From assembly GCA_037382365.1 (NCBI GenBank), contig JARRPZ010000004.1, positions 1 to 64,000 of the forward strand: 64,000 bases of DNA. Reading direction: 5' to 3'. The notes under the pieces were generated by a model that was given only the letters and a program-made list of their open reading frames with translations, ran no database searches and was not told the origin of the DNA. A program made the translations under genes and the position numbers. Each line of letters starts with the position of its first letter. The first letter of the stretch is position 1. This document shows, piece after piece, positions 56,555 through 64,000 of this stretch. Origin of the DNA: Lentisalinibacter sp037382365 (GTDB lineage: Bacteria; Pseudomonadota; Gammaproteobacteria; Steroidobacterales; Woeseiaceae).

Positions 56555-57511
56555 TCACGGAAGGCCGGCAAGCCACTCGTCGTCCGAGCCCTCCGGGATG
56601 TCTTCCATCAGGAAGGTGCTCAGGTAACGTTCGCCGGTGTCCGGCAGCATCGCCAGCAGCACCGACCCCTCCGGAGCCGATTCGGCCGCCTTGAGCGCCG
56701 CCGCGAGTGTCGCGCCCCCGGAGACACCGGTGAAGATACCTTCTTTGGTGGCGAGTTCCCGTGACGTCTTCGCGGCGGTATCGTCGTCGATCGGGATTAG
56801 ATCATCGTAGATCTCGCGGTTAAGTACGTCTGGCAGAAAATCCGGCGTCCAGCCCTGGATCTTGTGCGGGTGCCATTCCTTGCCGGCCAGAAGCTGGGCC
56901 GCTTCGGGCTCCGTGGCGACGATCTTGAGGTCCGGACGAGCCGCTTTCAGCACCTCGCCCGCCCCGGTCATCGTGCCGCCCGTCCCGTAGCCGGTCACCC
57001 AGTAGTCGAGCCGACGGCCCGCGAAGTCACGGAGGATCTCCGGCCCCGTCGTCTGGCGGTGGAATGCCGGATTGGCGGGATTCTCGAACTGCCTCGCCAG
57101 AAACCAGTCGTGCTTCTCGGCCAGCTCCGCCGCCTTGCGCACCATGCCCGTGCCCTTCTCGGCCGCCGGCGTCAGGATCACCCGGGCACCGAGGGCACGC
57201 ATGATCTTGCGTCGTTCGATGGAGAAACTCTCCGCCATGGTCGCGACGAAGGGGTAACCCCTGGCCGCGCAGACCATCGCGAGGGCGATGCCCGTATTGC
57301 CCGAGGTGGCCTCGACGACAGTCTGGCCGGGCTTCAGCACGCCGCGACGCTCCGCGTCGATGACGATCGCGTAGGCCAGACGATCCTTCACCGACGCCAT
57401 GGGATTGAAAGACTCTACCTTGACGTAGACGGTTACGTGATCGGGCCCGGTGCGATGCAGTCTGACGATGGGGGTATCGCCGATCGTGTCGAGTATGCTG
57501 TCGTAGATCAT
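56555..57511 (-). CDS. cysM: Cysteine synthase (CysM/CysK family)
   Basis: 318 residues from ATG 57511. PLP-dependent beta-replacement enzyme: DTIGDTPIVRL, cofactor lysine in FNPMASVKDRLAY, substrate loop VVEATSGNTGIALAMVCAAR, phosphate-binding GYGTGGTMTGAGEVLK, and GVSGGATLAAALKAAE. Makes cysteine from O-acetylserine and sulfide or thiosulfate. CysK and CysM types cannot be separated with certainty; I use cysM only as a label. It is divergent from cysB, its likely regulator. Confidence 0.85.
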   Translation of the reverse strand: MIYDSILDTIGDTPIVRLHRTGPDHVTVYVKVESFNPMASVKDRLAYAIVIDAERRGVLKPGQTVVEATSGNTGIALAMVCAARGYPFVATMAESFSIERRKIMRALGARVILTPAAEKGTGMVRKAAELAEKHDWFLARQFENPANPAFHRQTTGPEILRDFAGRRLDYWVTGYGTGGTMTGAGEVLKAARPDLKIVATEPEAAQLLAGKEWHPHKIQGWTPDFLPDVLNREIYDDLIPIDDDTAAKTSRELATKEGIFTGVSGGATLAAALKAAESAPEGSVLLAMLPDTGERYLSTFLMEDIPEGSDDEWLAGLP

Positions 57512-57541
57512 GGTGGCTTCCGCTGTCGCATAAAGGTCCAC

Positions 57542-57611
57542 ACTATAACGCCGGTGTACGAGGCACCCTAGTAAGGAAATTTTCTGCGCTTATGCCTGGT
57601 CGTTATATAGT
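57542..57611. promoter_or_regulatory. Divergent cysM/cysB promoter region with symmetric -10 elements
   Basis: ACTATAACG (57542-57550) and CGTTATATAGT (57601-57611) are mirror images; each contains a TATAGT -10, the first facing cysM, the second facing cysB. The 50 bases between hold GTAAGGAAATTTTCTGCGC, an imperfect A/T-rich dyad of the kind bound by LysR-type proteins. Neither promoter has a good -35, in line with activator dependence. Confidence 0.55.
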
Positions 57612-57638
57612 AGTAGGTCCGGCACAAAGGGACAGATC

Positions 57639-58649
57639 ATGAAATTGCAGCAGCTACGATACCTGCTGGCCATCGTGGACAACGGACTCAACATCACGGC
57701 GGCGTCGGAGAGACTCCATACGTCCCAGCCCGGGGTGAGCAAACAGATCAGGCAGCTCGAGGACGAGCTCGCCCTGCAGATCTTCGTGCGCAAGGGCAAG
57801 AGTCTGGCGGCGATCACGCCGGGGGGAGAAGAGGTGGTCGCCCGGGCGCGCAAGGTGATGCAGGAGGTCGAGAATATACGGACGGTGGCCGCGAACGCGC
57901 ACCGGGAGACCGAAGGCACGCTTTCCATCGCCACCACCCACACTCAGGCGCGCTACGTGCTGCCCGAGGTCGTCCGGGTATTCCGCGAGCGCTACCCCGA
58001 CGTCAGTCTGGAACTTCATCAGGGAACGTCGGAGCAGATCGCCGATCTCGTGGAGGCGCGGGTGGTGGACTTCGCCATCGCCACCGGAGGCCGGGAGTTG
58101 TTCACGGACCTGGTGCTCCTGCCCTGCTATCGCTGGGACCGCACGGTCCTCGTGCCCCGGGATCACGAGCTCGCTCGCAGCGAGGAGCGGCCGACGATCC
58201 GGTCGCTGGCCCGCTACCCGTTGGTCACCTACGTCTTCAGCTTCAGCGGCGAATCGTCACTGAAGCGCGCTTTCGCGGCGGAAGGGCTGGAGCCGGACGT
58301 GGTGTTCACCGCCCGGGACGCCGACGTGATAAAGACTTACGTGCGCATGGGTATGGGCGTCGGCATCGTCGCCGCCATGGCCCACGACTGTGCCGACCGC
58401 GAAGATCTGACCGCCATCGATGCGGCCGGGCTGTTCCCGCGCTCGACCACCTGGATCGGTTTCCGTCGCGACACGGTGCTGAAGCGCTACATGAACGATT
58501 TCCTGCAGCTGTTCGCACCACACCTCACCGACGACCTGGTGGGACGCTGCCTCAAGGCGGCGGATCAGGCTGCCGTCGACGAATTCTTCCGGGACATCGA
58601 TCTGCCCCTGAGAGGGGGTTGTCCGGACGACTATCCGGCGGCCGCCTGA
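57639..58649 (+). CDS. cysB: LysR-type regulator CysB
   Basis: 336 residues. N-terminal winged helix MKLQQLRYLLAIVDNGLNIT with SERLHTSQPGVSKQIRQLED, then the inducer-binding domain: TTHTQARYVLPEVV, GTSEQIADLVEARVVDFAIA and ITTFVFSF-like VTYVFSFSGESSLKRAF, MGMGVGIVAAMA. The TTHTQARY stretch is diagnostic for CysB/Cbl. Activates sulfur assimilation with N-acetylserine as inducer and represses its own gene. Position opposite cysM fits. Confidence 0.95.
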   Translation: MKLQQLRYLLAIVDNGLNITAASERLHTSQPGVSKQIRQLEDELALQIFVRKGKSLAAITPGGEEVVARARKVMQEVENIRTVAANAHRETEGTLSIATTHTQARYVLPEVVRVFRERYPDVSLELHQGTSEQIADLVEARVVDFAIATGGRELFTDLVLLPCYRWDRTVLVPRDHELARSEERPTIRSLARYPLVTYVFSFSGESSLKRAFAAEGLEPDVVFTARDADVIKTYVRMGMGVGIVAAMAHDCADREDLTAIDAAGLFPRSTTWIGFRRDTVLKRYMNDFLQLFAPHLTDDLVGRCLKAADQAAVDEFFRDIDLPLRGGCPDDYPAAA

Positions 58650-58657
58650 GAGGCCCG

Positions 58658-59287
58658 TCAGTAGATGCGGAAGCCGCCGTGGCGGCGACGGCTGCGATAG
58701 TCGATCCACCACATCCCGGCAACGAATCCCAGCAGCAGAGCAACGCCGGCCGCGCCCAGCACCAGCGGCCACGGCAGGCTGAACCGATAGAGCGATGTGC
58801 GGCTGCGCAGATCCTCGTTCTCCTCCGTCAGCTCGGCCAGCGTCGCCCGGGCTTCCGACAGCGCTTCCGATTGTCCCGCCGTCAGATTCTCCAGTTCCGA
58901 GATGCGGCCGGCTGAACCGGAGAAGGCCTCGCGGACCTCGCGCAGTTCTCGTTCGGTCTGCTCCAGCTGGCTGCGCGTCTCGTCGACGATGAGCCTGGCG
59001 GGTTTGTCGTCCACGAGGAAGCCGGCCTTGACCCATCCCTCCGTGCCGTCGGGCAGGCGGACTTTCGCATACAGCGGCCCGCGCTCCAGTATCTCCATCG
59101 CCTGACCGCTGTCCAGCATCCGGAAAGCCCGATCGCTCGTATCCTGGGCGCGGTGCAGCCCGAGACGCAGCTTGTCGGTGACATAAGCGGTCTGGGCAGC
59201 CATACCCGGGGACAGAGCCAGAAGCACGGCAGCGGCTAACCACCGCGGGCCGATCCGCCCACGATTGCATGGATGACATAATCCCAT
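58658..59287 (-). CDS. SH3-domain envelope protein (TIGR04211/YgiM-like)
   Basis: 209 residues from ATG 59287. Signal peptide (RWLAAAVLLALSPGMAAQTA), a bacterial SH3 domain (AYVTDKLRLGLHRAQDTSDR, GTEGWVKAGFLVDDKPA), a coiled coil of about 60 residues and a C-terminal membrane helix (WPLVLGAAGVALLLGFVAGM) with a basic tail. Function unknown, probably bound to the inner membrane facing the periplasm. It starts 14 bases after dacB, so it ends the five-gene operon. Confidence 0.85.
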   Translation of the reverse strand: MGLCHPCNRGRIGPRWLAAAVLLALSPGMAAQTAYVTDKLRLGLHRAQDTSDRAFRMLDSGQAMEILERGPLYAKVRLPDGTEGWVKAGFLVDDKPARLIVDETRSQLEQTERELREVREAFSGSAGRISELENLTAGQSEALSEARATLAELTEENEDLRSRTSLYRFSLPWPLVLGAAGVALLLGFVAGMWWIDYRSRRRHGGFRIY

Positions 59288-59301
59288 GCTGCGGAAGTCT
59301 A

Positions 59302-60750
59302 CTACGGGCTCTTCGTCGGATGTGAGAACCGGTGAACCCAATCGAGGAGCGCGTCCTGCAGTTCGTCACCGGGCCCGCGGTGGACGCCGGAGGCACCGTG
59401 CAGGACGACCACGGCGTAACGGGCACCATCGAGCGCCTGCAGATAACCCGCCACCGCGCTCACGTCGTCCAGCGAGCCCGTCTTCAGCCGCGCGCGCCCT
59501 GCGGTCGCCTCGCCTCGCAGGCGCCGACGATAGGTTCCGTCCATCCCCGAGATGGCCATGGAGGAGGCGAATTCCGGCATCCAGCGGCTTTCCCAGGCGG
59601 TGGCCAGCAGGTCTCCCATGTGGCGCGCCGTGATGCGGGCGTCGCGGGAGCGCCCCGCTCCGTTCTCCATGATCAGCTCCGGGAAGTCGAGGCCGTTCTC
59701 GTCCAGCCACGCCCGGATGGCGCGCCTGCCGTTCTCCTCCGTGCCCGGCGGTCCGTAGCGCTCGATACCCAGCGTGTAGAACAACTGACGGGTCATCACG
59801 TTGTTGCTGTACTTGTTCACGGAACGGATCACTTCGCCCAGCGGCGGCGAGTCCATGCTCACGAGGAGCTCTGCGTCCTCCGGCGCCTCCGCCACGACCA
59901 GCTCACCGGTGAACTCTCCGCCGAGTTCACGCCACAGCAGGGTGAACAGGCCGTACGCGTAATCCTCGTGGCTCAGCACACTGCGGCCCAGCGAGTAGCG
60001 TCCACAGGCCGTCGGGAAGTCACCCGAGAGCGTGACGGTGCCTTCCGCGCGGCTCGCCCGCATCGCGATGCCACGCTGATAACCGCGACAGCGGCCGGCT
60101 GCCGGCCGCAACCGGTTTTCGATACGGACATTCGGCAGCGGCGGCTCCAGCGAAACCGCCACACCGTCGGGGCGCGGTTCGAACCAGAAGCGCACCACGT
60201 TGAAGTTCACGAGCAGCGCGTGCGGGGTGACGTTGTAGGCCCGCAGCGGCTGTTGGTCGAATGCACCGGGATCCTCCGGACCGGGCTGGAAATGGCTGCC
60301 GTCGACGACCAGGTCACCGCTGATCTCGCGGACTCCCCGGCGGCGGAGTTCGCCGAGCAGTACCCAGAAGCGCTCCTGGACCAGATACGGGTCGCCGCCT
60401 CCCTTGATGACCAGATTGCCGGTCAGCCGGTCCCCGTCGAGCGTACCGTCAGCGTAGATCGCCGTGCGCCAGGTGTAGGCCGGCGTCAGTTCGTCCAGGG
60501 CGACGAAGGTGGTCAGCAGCTTGATGACCGAGGCCGGGTTGCGGGGCACGTCGGCCTCGTGGGCAATCACTTCGCGCCCGCCGCCGAGTTCGCGCACGTA
60601 GATGCTGACGTCGCCCGGATCGAGACCGTGCCCCTCCAGCACCCGCTGCACCGGCCCGGGCAGCGTCTCCGACACGGCCGCCGCCGCGATCGCCGGCGAC
60701 GCGAGGATTGCGGCCAGGAACCCGAGCCAGGGGCGCGCCGGGGCCGTCAT
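59302..60750 (-). CDS. dacB: D-alanyl-D-alanine carboxypeptidase/endopeptidase DacB (PBP4 class)
   Basis: 482 residues from ATG 60750. Signal peptide (PWLGFLAAILASPAIAAAAV), then the S13 serine peptidase motifs: SxxK in NPASVIKLLTT, SxN in VNKYSNNVMTRQLFY and KTG in RLKTGSLDDVSAVAG. An inserted domain between the first two (GGDPYLVQERFW onward) is typical of PBP4. Trims and cuts peptidoglycan peptides in the periplasm. Its start overlaps the VTT gene stop by one base (TGATG). Confidence 0.94.
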   Translation of the reverse strand: MTAPARPWLGFLAAILASPAIAAAAVSETLPGPVQRVLEGHGLDPGDVSIYVRELGGGREVIAHEADVPRNPASVIKLLTTFVALDELTPAYTWRTAIYADGTLDGDRLTGNLVIKGGGDPYLVQERFWVLLGELRRRGVREISGDLVVDGSHFQPGPEDPGAFDQQPLRAYNVTPHALLVNFNVVRFWFEPRPDGVAVSLEPPLPNVRIENRLRPAAGRCRGYQRGIAMRASRAEGTVTLSGDFPTACGRYSLGRSVLSHEDYAYGLFTLLWRELGGEFTGELVVAEAPEDAELLVSMDSPPLGEVIRSVNKYSNNVMTRQLFYTLGIERYGPPGTEENGRRAIRAWLDENGLDFPELIMENGAGRSRDARITARHMGDLLATAWESRWMPEFASSMAISGMDGTYRRRLRGEATAGRARLKTGSLDDVSAVAGYLQALDGARYAVVVLHGASGVHRGPGDELQDALLDWVHRFSHPTKSP

Positions 60751-61466
60751 CAACGGAGATCCTCGCCCATCTCCCGCTGCAGGGCCCGGGTCGCGGTCCG
60801 ATGGATGATCCATGTCGCCGCCACGATCGCGATCAGCCCGACGATGAAGAGGGCCTTGCCGGCCATCCCCGCTTCTACGTCGCCGCCGACCAGCTGATCG
60901 ACGTTTTTGGCGATGGATCCGAGGTACACGTACAGCACCACGGCGGGAATCATGCCGACCCAGGTGGCGAAGAAGTAGGGCAGCACCCGCACACGGGTCA
61001 GGCCGTAGGCGTAGTTCAGCACGTTGAACGGGATCAGCAGCGACAGCCTCGAGAGCAGCACGACCACGAACCCGCGATGAGCGATAGCGTGATCCAGCGC
61101 GGCGATGCGCCGGTCGTCGGCCACCTTCTCCTTCACCCAGTCGCGCGCCACGGTGCGGCCGATCACGCAGGCCAGCGTGCCGCCGAGCGCGGCGCCGAGC
61201 GACACCAGCGGCACGCCGCCGCTAAGCCCGAACAGGTAGCCGCCGCTCATCGTGAGCACGGAGCCGGGCACCATGAGCGCGGTGCCCAACACGAAGCCGG
61301 CGACGAACAGGCCGCGACCCAGGCGGGGATGATCCGCTATCCACACCGACGCCGCGTCGAGCCAGGTATCCAGCGGCAGGGTCCACGCCGCGACGACCAT
61401 GGCCGCGAGGAAGACAGCGCCGGCGATCAACCGCCCGCGGGGGTTCTTTCGATGCGGTTCCGTCAC
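60750..61466 (-). CDS. VTT (TVP38/DedA-like) membrane protein
   Basis: 238 residues from GTG 61466, five bases before the HAD stop; an ATG inside the HAD gene would add a short tail. Membrane helices with the VTT core: LFVAGFVLGTALMVPGSVLT, GGYLFGLSGGVPLVSLGAAL, RTVARDWVKEKV, the re-entrant SRLSLLIPFNVLNYAYGLTR and a final helix near 205-225. DedA/TVP38 proteins are linked to lipid carrier or phospholipid scrambling. The company of a CDP-alcohol transferase and a HAD phosphatase suits a phospholipid role. Confidence 0.85.
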   Translation of the reverse strand: MTEPHRKNPRGRLIAGAVFLAAMVVAAWTLPLDTWLDAASVWIADHPRLGRGLFVAGFVLGTALMVPGSVLTMSGGYLFGLSGGVPLVSLGAALGGTLACVIGRTVARDWVKEKVADDRRIAALDHAIAHRGFVVVLLSRLSLLIPFNVLNYAYGLTRVRVLPYFFATWVGMIPAVVLYVYLGSIAKNVDQLVGGDVEAGMAGKALFIVGLIAIVAATWIIHRTATRALQREMGEDLR

Positions 61467-61470
61467 TGCG

Positions 61471-62157
61471 TCACACGGTGTCCCGACTGGCGCCGCCCAT
61501 TCCATTTTTGATGCCGGAGGCAAGCGCCTCCCAGCCGCGGTCCGCCGCCACCCGCTGCAGCTGCTTGTCCGGGCGCACGGCGACCGGCTGTCCCACGACT
61601 TCCAGCAACGGCAGATCGTAGATGGAATCCCCGTAGGCAGAAACATCCTCCGCGTCCGTCGCGTACCGGTTGCAGAGTTCCCCGAGCATGGCCCGCTTCG
61701 CCTCCCCGAACGGGTGGCGCGACGGCGGCCCGGCGGTGAGGCGCCCCTCCCGCTCCTCGCACAGAGAACCGATGGCTTCCGGGACGCCGAGTCGTCTGGC
61801 GAGTTCGTCGGCAATGGGCTGCAATGTACCGGAGAGCAGCACGATCGCATCACCGGCCGCGCGATGGCGCTGCAGTCGCGCCACCGCGGGGGCGTAGAGC
61901 GCGGGGAGCACCTCCTCGGCGACGAACGCCCGCGCCTCCGCATCCAGCCGCCGAGCGTCGATGCCCGCCAGGTAGGCCTTGTTCTTCTTCGCCACGTGTC
62001 GTCCGTAGCGCGGCAGCCAGCGCAGATTGAAGAACAGGAAAGCGAACAGCCGGCCCGGACCGATGAGGCCGCGGCGCAGGAGACGCAGGAAGAACCGCTT
62101 CTCGGTACTCGGACCGGCGACCAGCGTCCCGTCGATATCGAAAACGGCGAGCCCCAT
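61471..62157 (-). CDS. HAD-IB family phosphatase
   Basis: 228 residues. HAD motifs in order: MGLAVFDIDGTLVAG with nucleophile Asp, threonine/serine motif in AIVLLSGTLQPIADE, the lysine region FGEAKRAMLGEL and the last acidic pair in AYGDSIYDLPLLEVVG. The RHVAKKNKAYLAGID cap is of the SerB/PgpC subgroup. Directly after a CDP-alcohol phosphatidyltransferase, a phosphatidylglycerophosphate-phosphatase role is likely but not shown. Starts on the last base of the preceding gene. Confidence 0.85.
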   Translation of the reverse strand: MGLAVFDIDGTLVAGPSTEKRFFLRLLRRGLIGPGRLFAFLFFNLRWLPRYGRHVAKKNKAYLAGIDARRLDAEARAFVAEEVLPALYAPAVARLQRHRAAGDAIVLLSGTLQPIADELARRLGVPEAIGSLCEEREGRLTAGPPSRHPFGEAKRAMLGELCNRYATDAEDVSAYGDSIYDLPLLEVVGQPVAVRPDKQLQRVAADRGWEALASGIKNGMGGASRDTV

Positions 62158-62798
62158 CAGCTCCGCTCCTCGCCGGCCGGCCGCGGGATCAGGCTGTCAC
62201 GTTGTTCGTAGACGAATTCGATCACCACCGGCAGACCGCGCAGTACGCAGATGAGTACGGCGAGGTAGACCAGCACGTTCCCGACGGAAATCAGGACGGT
62301 GCCCCAGGCTGCCCAGATATCCGGCACGAGCCGCGGCAGCGGTTGCAGGAAGAGCAGCCAGCAGAACGCCGTCGCTTTCAGCACCGCATAAAAGCCGCGC
62401 ATGAAACGCCCGCCCACGAGCCACTGACCGATTGGCGAGCGGATCATGCTGAAAGGTGACTTGCCCTCGGTCACCACCTGATTGGCGCGTATCGTGTCCA
62501 CGATCGTGCCCCGGATGACGAACACGATCGGCACCCAGACAGGGACCAGATCGAGGTCGGCGAGGACGATCCACATCGAGAGTTCGACGATGCGGTCGCC
62601 CGCGATGTCGAACATGGCACCGAACACGGACGCCTCGCCGCGCCGGCGCGCTACCCACCCGTCGAGACCGTCGGTCACGAAGACGAAAATCAGCAGCAAC
62701 ACGTTCGCCAGCTGCCACCAGGGATGATCCGCCAGATAGGCAATTGCAATCACCACGATCAGCAGGAGCAGCCGGCTTAGTGTTATGAGATTGGCCAC
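62157..62798 (-). CDS. CDP-alcohol phosphatidyltransferase family protein (PgsA-like)
   Basis: 213 residues with about six membrane helices. The catalytic signature DGxxAR-G-D-D is present: VTDGLDGWVARRRGEASVFG followed by AMFDIAGDR. The N terminus MANLITLSRLLLLIVVIAIA has the usual NxITxxR start. Transfers a phosphatidyl group from CDP-diacylglycerol to an alcohol, plausibly glycerol 3-phosphate. First gene of the operon with the HAD phosphatase, VTT protein, dacB and SH3 protein. Confidence 0.85.
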   Translation of the reverse strand: MANLITLSRLLLLIVVIAIAYLADHPWWQLANVLLLIFVFVTDGLDGWVARRRGEASVFGAMFDIAGDRIVELSMWIVLADLDLVPVWVPIVFVIRGTIVDTIRANQVVTEGKSPFSMIRSPIGQWLVGGRFMRGFYAVLKATAFCWLLFLQPLPRLVPDIWAAWGTVLISVGNVLVYLAVLICVLRGLPVVIEFVYEQRDSLIPRPAGEERS

Positions 62799-63087
62799 GA
62801 TGCGAGTATACCTGAGGTGCCCTTACCGACCGGACGGGCGGCGGGCGTCGATGCCGTCTGCATCCGAATACGTGATGCCAGCGAAAATGTCTCTGGGACG
62901 GGCCGCAGAATGCCGGAGCCGACCGTGGAGAGCAATCGATGAACGCTGCTGGGATGCACATCGGAACGACGGCCGGGAGCGCGGAGGCCGAGGGTCGGCG
63001 ACAGTCTGCGCGGCGGCCGCTTACCTTATGTGACGAAAGCTTGTTAAGCTTGCCCCGCGTAGTGGCCGGCTCGGGAGTCCGGGGCCT
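62799..63087. other. Intergenic region before the sigma factor gene
   Basis: 289 bases without a convincing gene. It contains AAGCTT at 63037-63042 and 63046-63051, an inverted repeat around GTT, 36 bases before the sigma-factor start. No clear -35/-10 pair; an ECF-type GGAAC/GTC promoter is not seen. Promoter for the operon running the other way should lie at its left edge. Confidence 0.4.
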
Positions 63088-63650
63088 GTGAACGCCGCCA
63101 CTCAGCTCAGCACGAACCGCGCGGGCCGCACCCCCGGTGAGTTCGCGCTCGGCTTCCCAGCGGACAGACCGGCATCCCGGACCGGCAGTGATTCAGGACG
63201 TCAGGTGACGGGGCAACCGAGCTTACTGGAGAGGATCGGCAACGGCGATCAGCAGGCGGTCGCGCTCTGCGTGGAACGCTACAGCGGGCTGGTATGGTCT
63301 CTCGCACGGCGTTTCATCGCCATCGAAGCGGATGCCGAGGACGCCGTCCAGGAGATCTTCGTCGAGATCTGGAATACCGCCGGGCGCTTCGATCCCTCGA
63401 AGTCGGCGGAGGCCACCTACATCAGCATGATCGCCCGGCGACGGCTCATCGACCGCTTGCGAAAGACCAGCAGGGAGCCGGATCGCGAGAACCTGGACGA
63501 CGTCGAATACGCGCTGTCCGGCAACGGGCCATCGCCGAGGAGACCGGCATGCCGCTCGGTACCGTGAAGAGCCTGCTTCGGCGGGGCCTCATCCAGATCC
63601 GCGAGGAGCTGGGAGAGCATGCCGCCGCCGATCGGGGGACGCTGTCATGA
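63088..63650 (+). pseudogene. ECF-type sigma factor gene disrupted in region 4
   Basis: From GTG 63088 the frame encodes a good region 2: QQAVALCVERYSGLVWSLAR, EADAEDAVQEIFVEIWNTAG and YISMIARRRLIDRLRKTSRE. After about residue 145 the frame fails and stops at 63567. The missing end is found in another frame: AIAEETGMPLGTVKSLLRRG and LIQIREELG, the helix-turn-helix of region 4, ending at 63650. Between them the first helices of region 4 (some 30 residues in homologues) are absent, so the change is a deletion plus frame shift, not a one-base slip. The restored frame ends in ATGA overlap with the next gene, showing the original coupling. Assembly error is possible. Confidence 0.8.
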
Positions 63651-64000
63651 GCACGAACGACGAGTTGCTCCTCGATATGCTGACCGCAAGGGCCACCGAG
63701 GGCCTCTCTGCCGACGAGCAGCGGGAGCTCGACGGATTGCTGGCAACCAGCCCGGACGCGGATCCGCTGGACATGGAACTCGCCGCCGCCGCCGCGACCA
63801 ATGCATTCGCGCGGGCGGACGGACGGGGCGCCGACATACCCGCCGGCCTCAAGGATCGTCTTCTGGCGGACGCGCGCCGGCATTTCGAACAACGTCCGGC
63901 GGCTCCTTCTGCGACGGTCACCGACATATCGGAACGCTCCGCGGCACGTCGCCACACCGCAGCGGACAAGCGGGACGCCGGCAACAACGGCCCGGCTCTC
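63647..64000 (+). CDS. Putative anti-sigma factor, N-terminal part (3' end outside window)
   Basis: Starts at ATG 63647, overlapping the sigma stop by four bases. 118 residues visible: a helical N-terminal part, NDELLLDMLTARATEGLSAD, ATSPDADPLDMELAAAAATN and LKDRLLADARRHFEQ, then a polar linker (about 90 on). The helical start recalls RskA/ChrR-class anti-sigma domains without the zinc-finger motif. No membrane helix is reached before the window ends. Role is inferred from coupling to the sigma gene. Confidence 0.7.
   Translation, partial: MSTNDELLLDMLTARATEGLSADEQRELDGLLATSPDADPLDMELAAAAATNAFARADGRGADIPAGLKDRLLADARRHFEQRPAAPSATVTDISERSAARRHTAADKRDAGNNGPAL

Noticed and set aside
62197..62961. 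254-residue minus-strand frame upstream of the CDP-alcohol transferase
   Set aside because: Overlaps the transferase in another frame and has no domain; Arg/Gly-rich shadow.
63446..63987. Minus-strand frames opposite the sigma and anti-sigma genes
   Set aside because: Shadows; plus-strand reading has region 2, region 4 and ATGA coupling.

Overview
The window reads as a GC-rich chromosome segment from a free-living Gram-negative bacterium, most likely a gammaproteobacterium. The evidence is gene order: the blocks gshB-tonB-yqgE-ruvX beside pilGHIJ-chpA, and pilU-pilT divergent from yggS-proC-yggT-yggU-DUF4426, match the arrangement known from Pseudomonas. LPS core genes (kdkA, opsX, waaF, hldD) also indicate an outer membrane. 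I see no rRNA, tRNA, insertion sequence, prophage or CRISPR array.

Region by region. 1-950: the tail of an amidohydrolase gene, then an A-rich non-coding locus with a full-consensus sigma-54 promoter, long AAN-triplet tracts and an intrinsic terminator. It has the architecture of a CrcZ/CrcY-type Hfq-titrating small RNA and is the most interesting object here. 1.0-9.5 kb: a putative membrane metallopeptidase, then a vitamin B12 module (btuD, cobalamin riboswitch, btuB, PduO-type adenosyltransferase, btuF, but no btuC), with hisN-like, ampDE and rsmE genes. 9.5-18.6 kb: a Pil-Chp chemosensory operon (pilGHIJ, chpA, chpC) for type IV pili; PilJ has no periplasmic sensor domain, and pilK and chpB are missing. 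18.7-24.1 kb: an orphan solute-binding protein with a small exported protein, then gshB, a TonB-like gene, yqgE, ruvX and a PyrK-like flavoprotein. 24.2-31.5 kb: three tandem PilT-family ATPases, the yggS-proC-yggT-yggU-DUF4426 block and an HU-like protein. 31.0-45 kb: TerB-like protein, hydrolase, cation/proton antiporter, rocD, a coiled-coil/HhH protein, PEBP, htpG-msrB-TonB-like, small ORFs, ppnN, an L,D-transpeptidase and an exported AstE/AspA-like hydrolase. 45-51 kb: htpX and the lipid A/LPS core genes. 51-57.6 kb: glnE, a flavodoxin-like protein, a GGDEF/EAL protein and cysM. 57.6-62.8 kb: cysB, then a compact five-gene envelope operon (CDP-alcohol phosphatidyltransferase, HAD phosphatase, VTT protein, dacB, SH3 protein). 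62.8-64 kb: an ECF-type sigma factor gene broken in region 4, coupled to a partial putative anti-sigma gene.

How the genes work together: two chemosensory/motor blocks that sit only about 6 kb apart (pilGHIJ-chpA-chpC and pilT-pilU-third ATPase) point to regulated twitching motility, with c-di-GMP turnover (EAL protein) as a possible further input. The riboswitch couples B12 uptake and adenosylation to cofactor supply. Cell-envelope maintenance (ampDE, dacB, LDT, htpX, LPS core) fills much of the rest. Start codons are often GTG or TTG; where the longest frame ran into a neighbour or a leader I chose the start by homology, Shine-Dalgarno sequence or signal peptide and say so.
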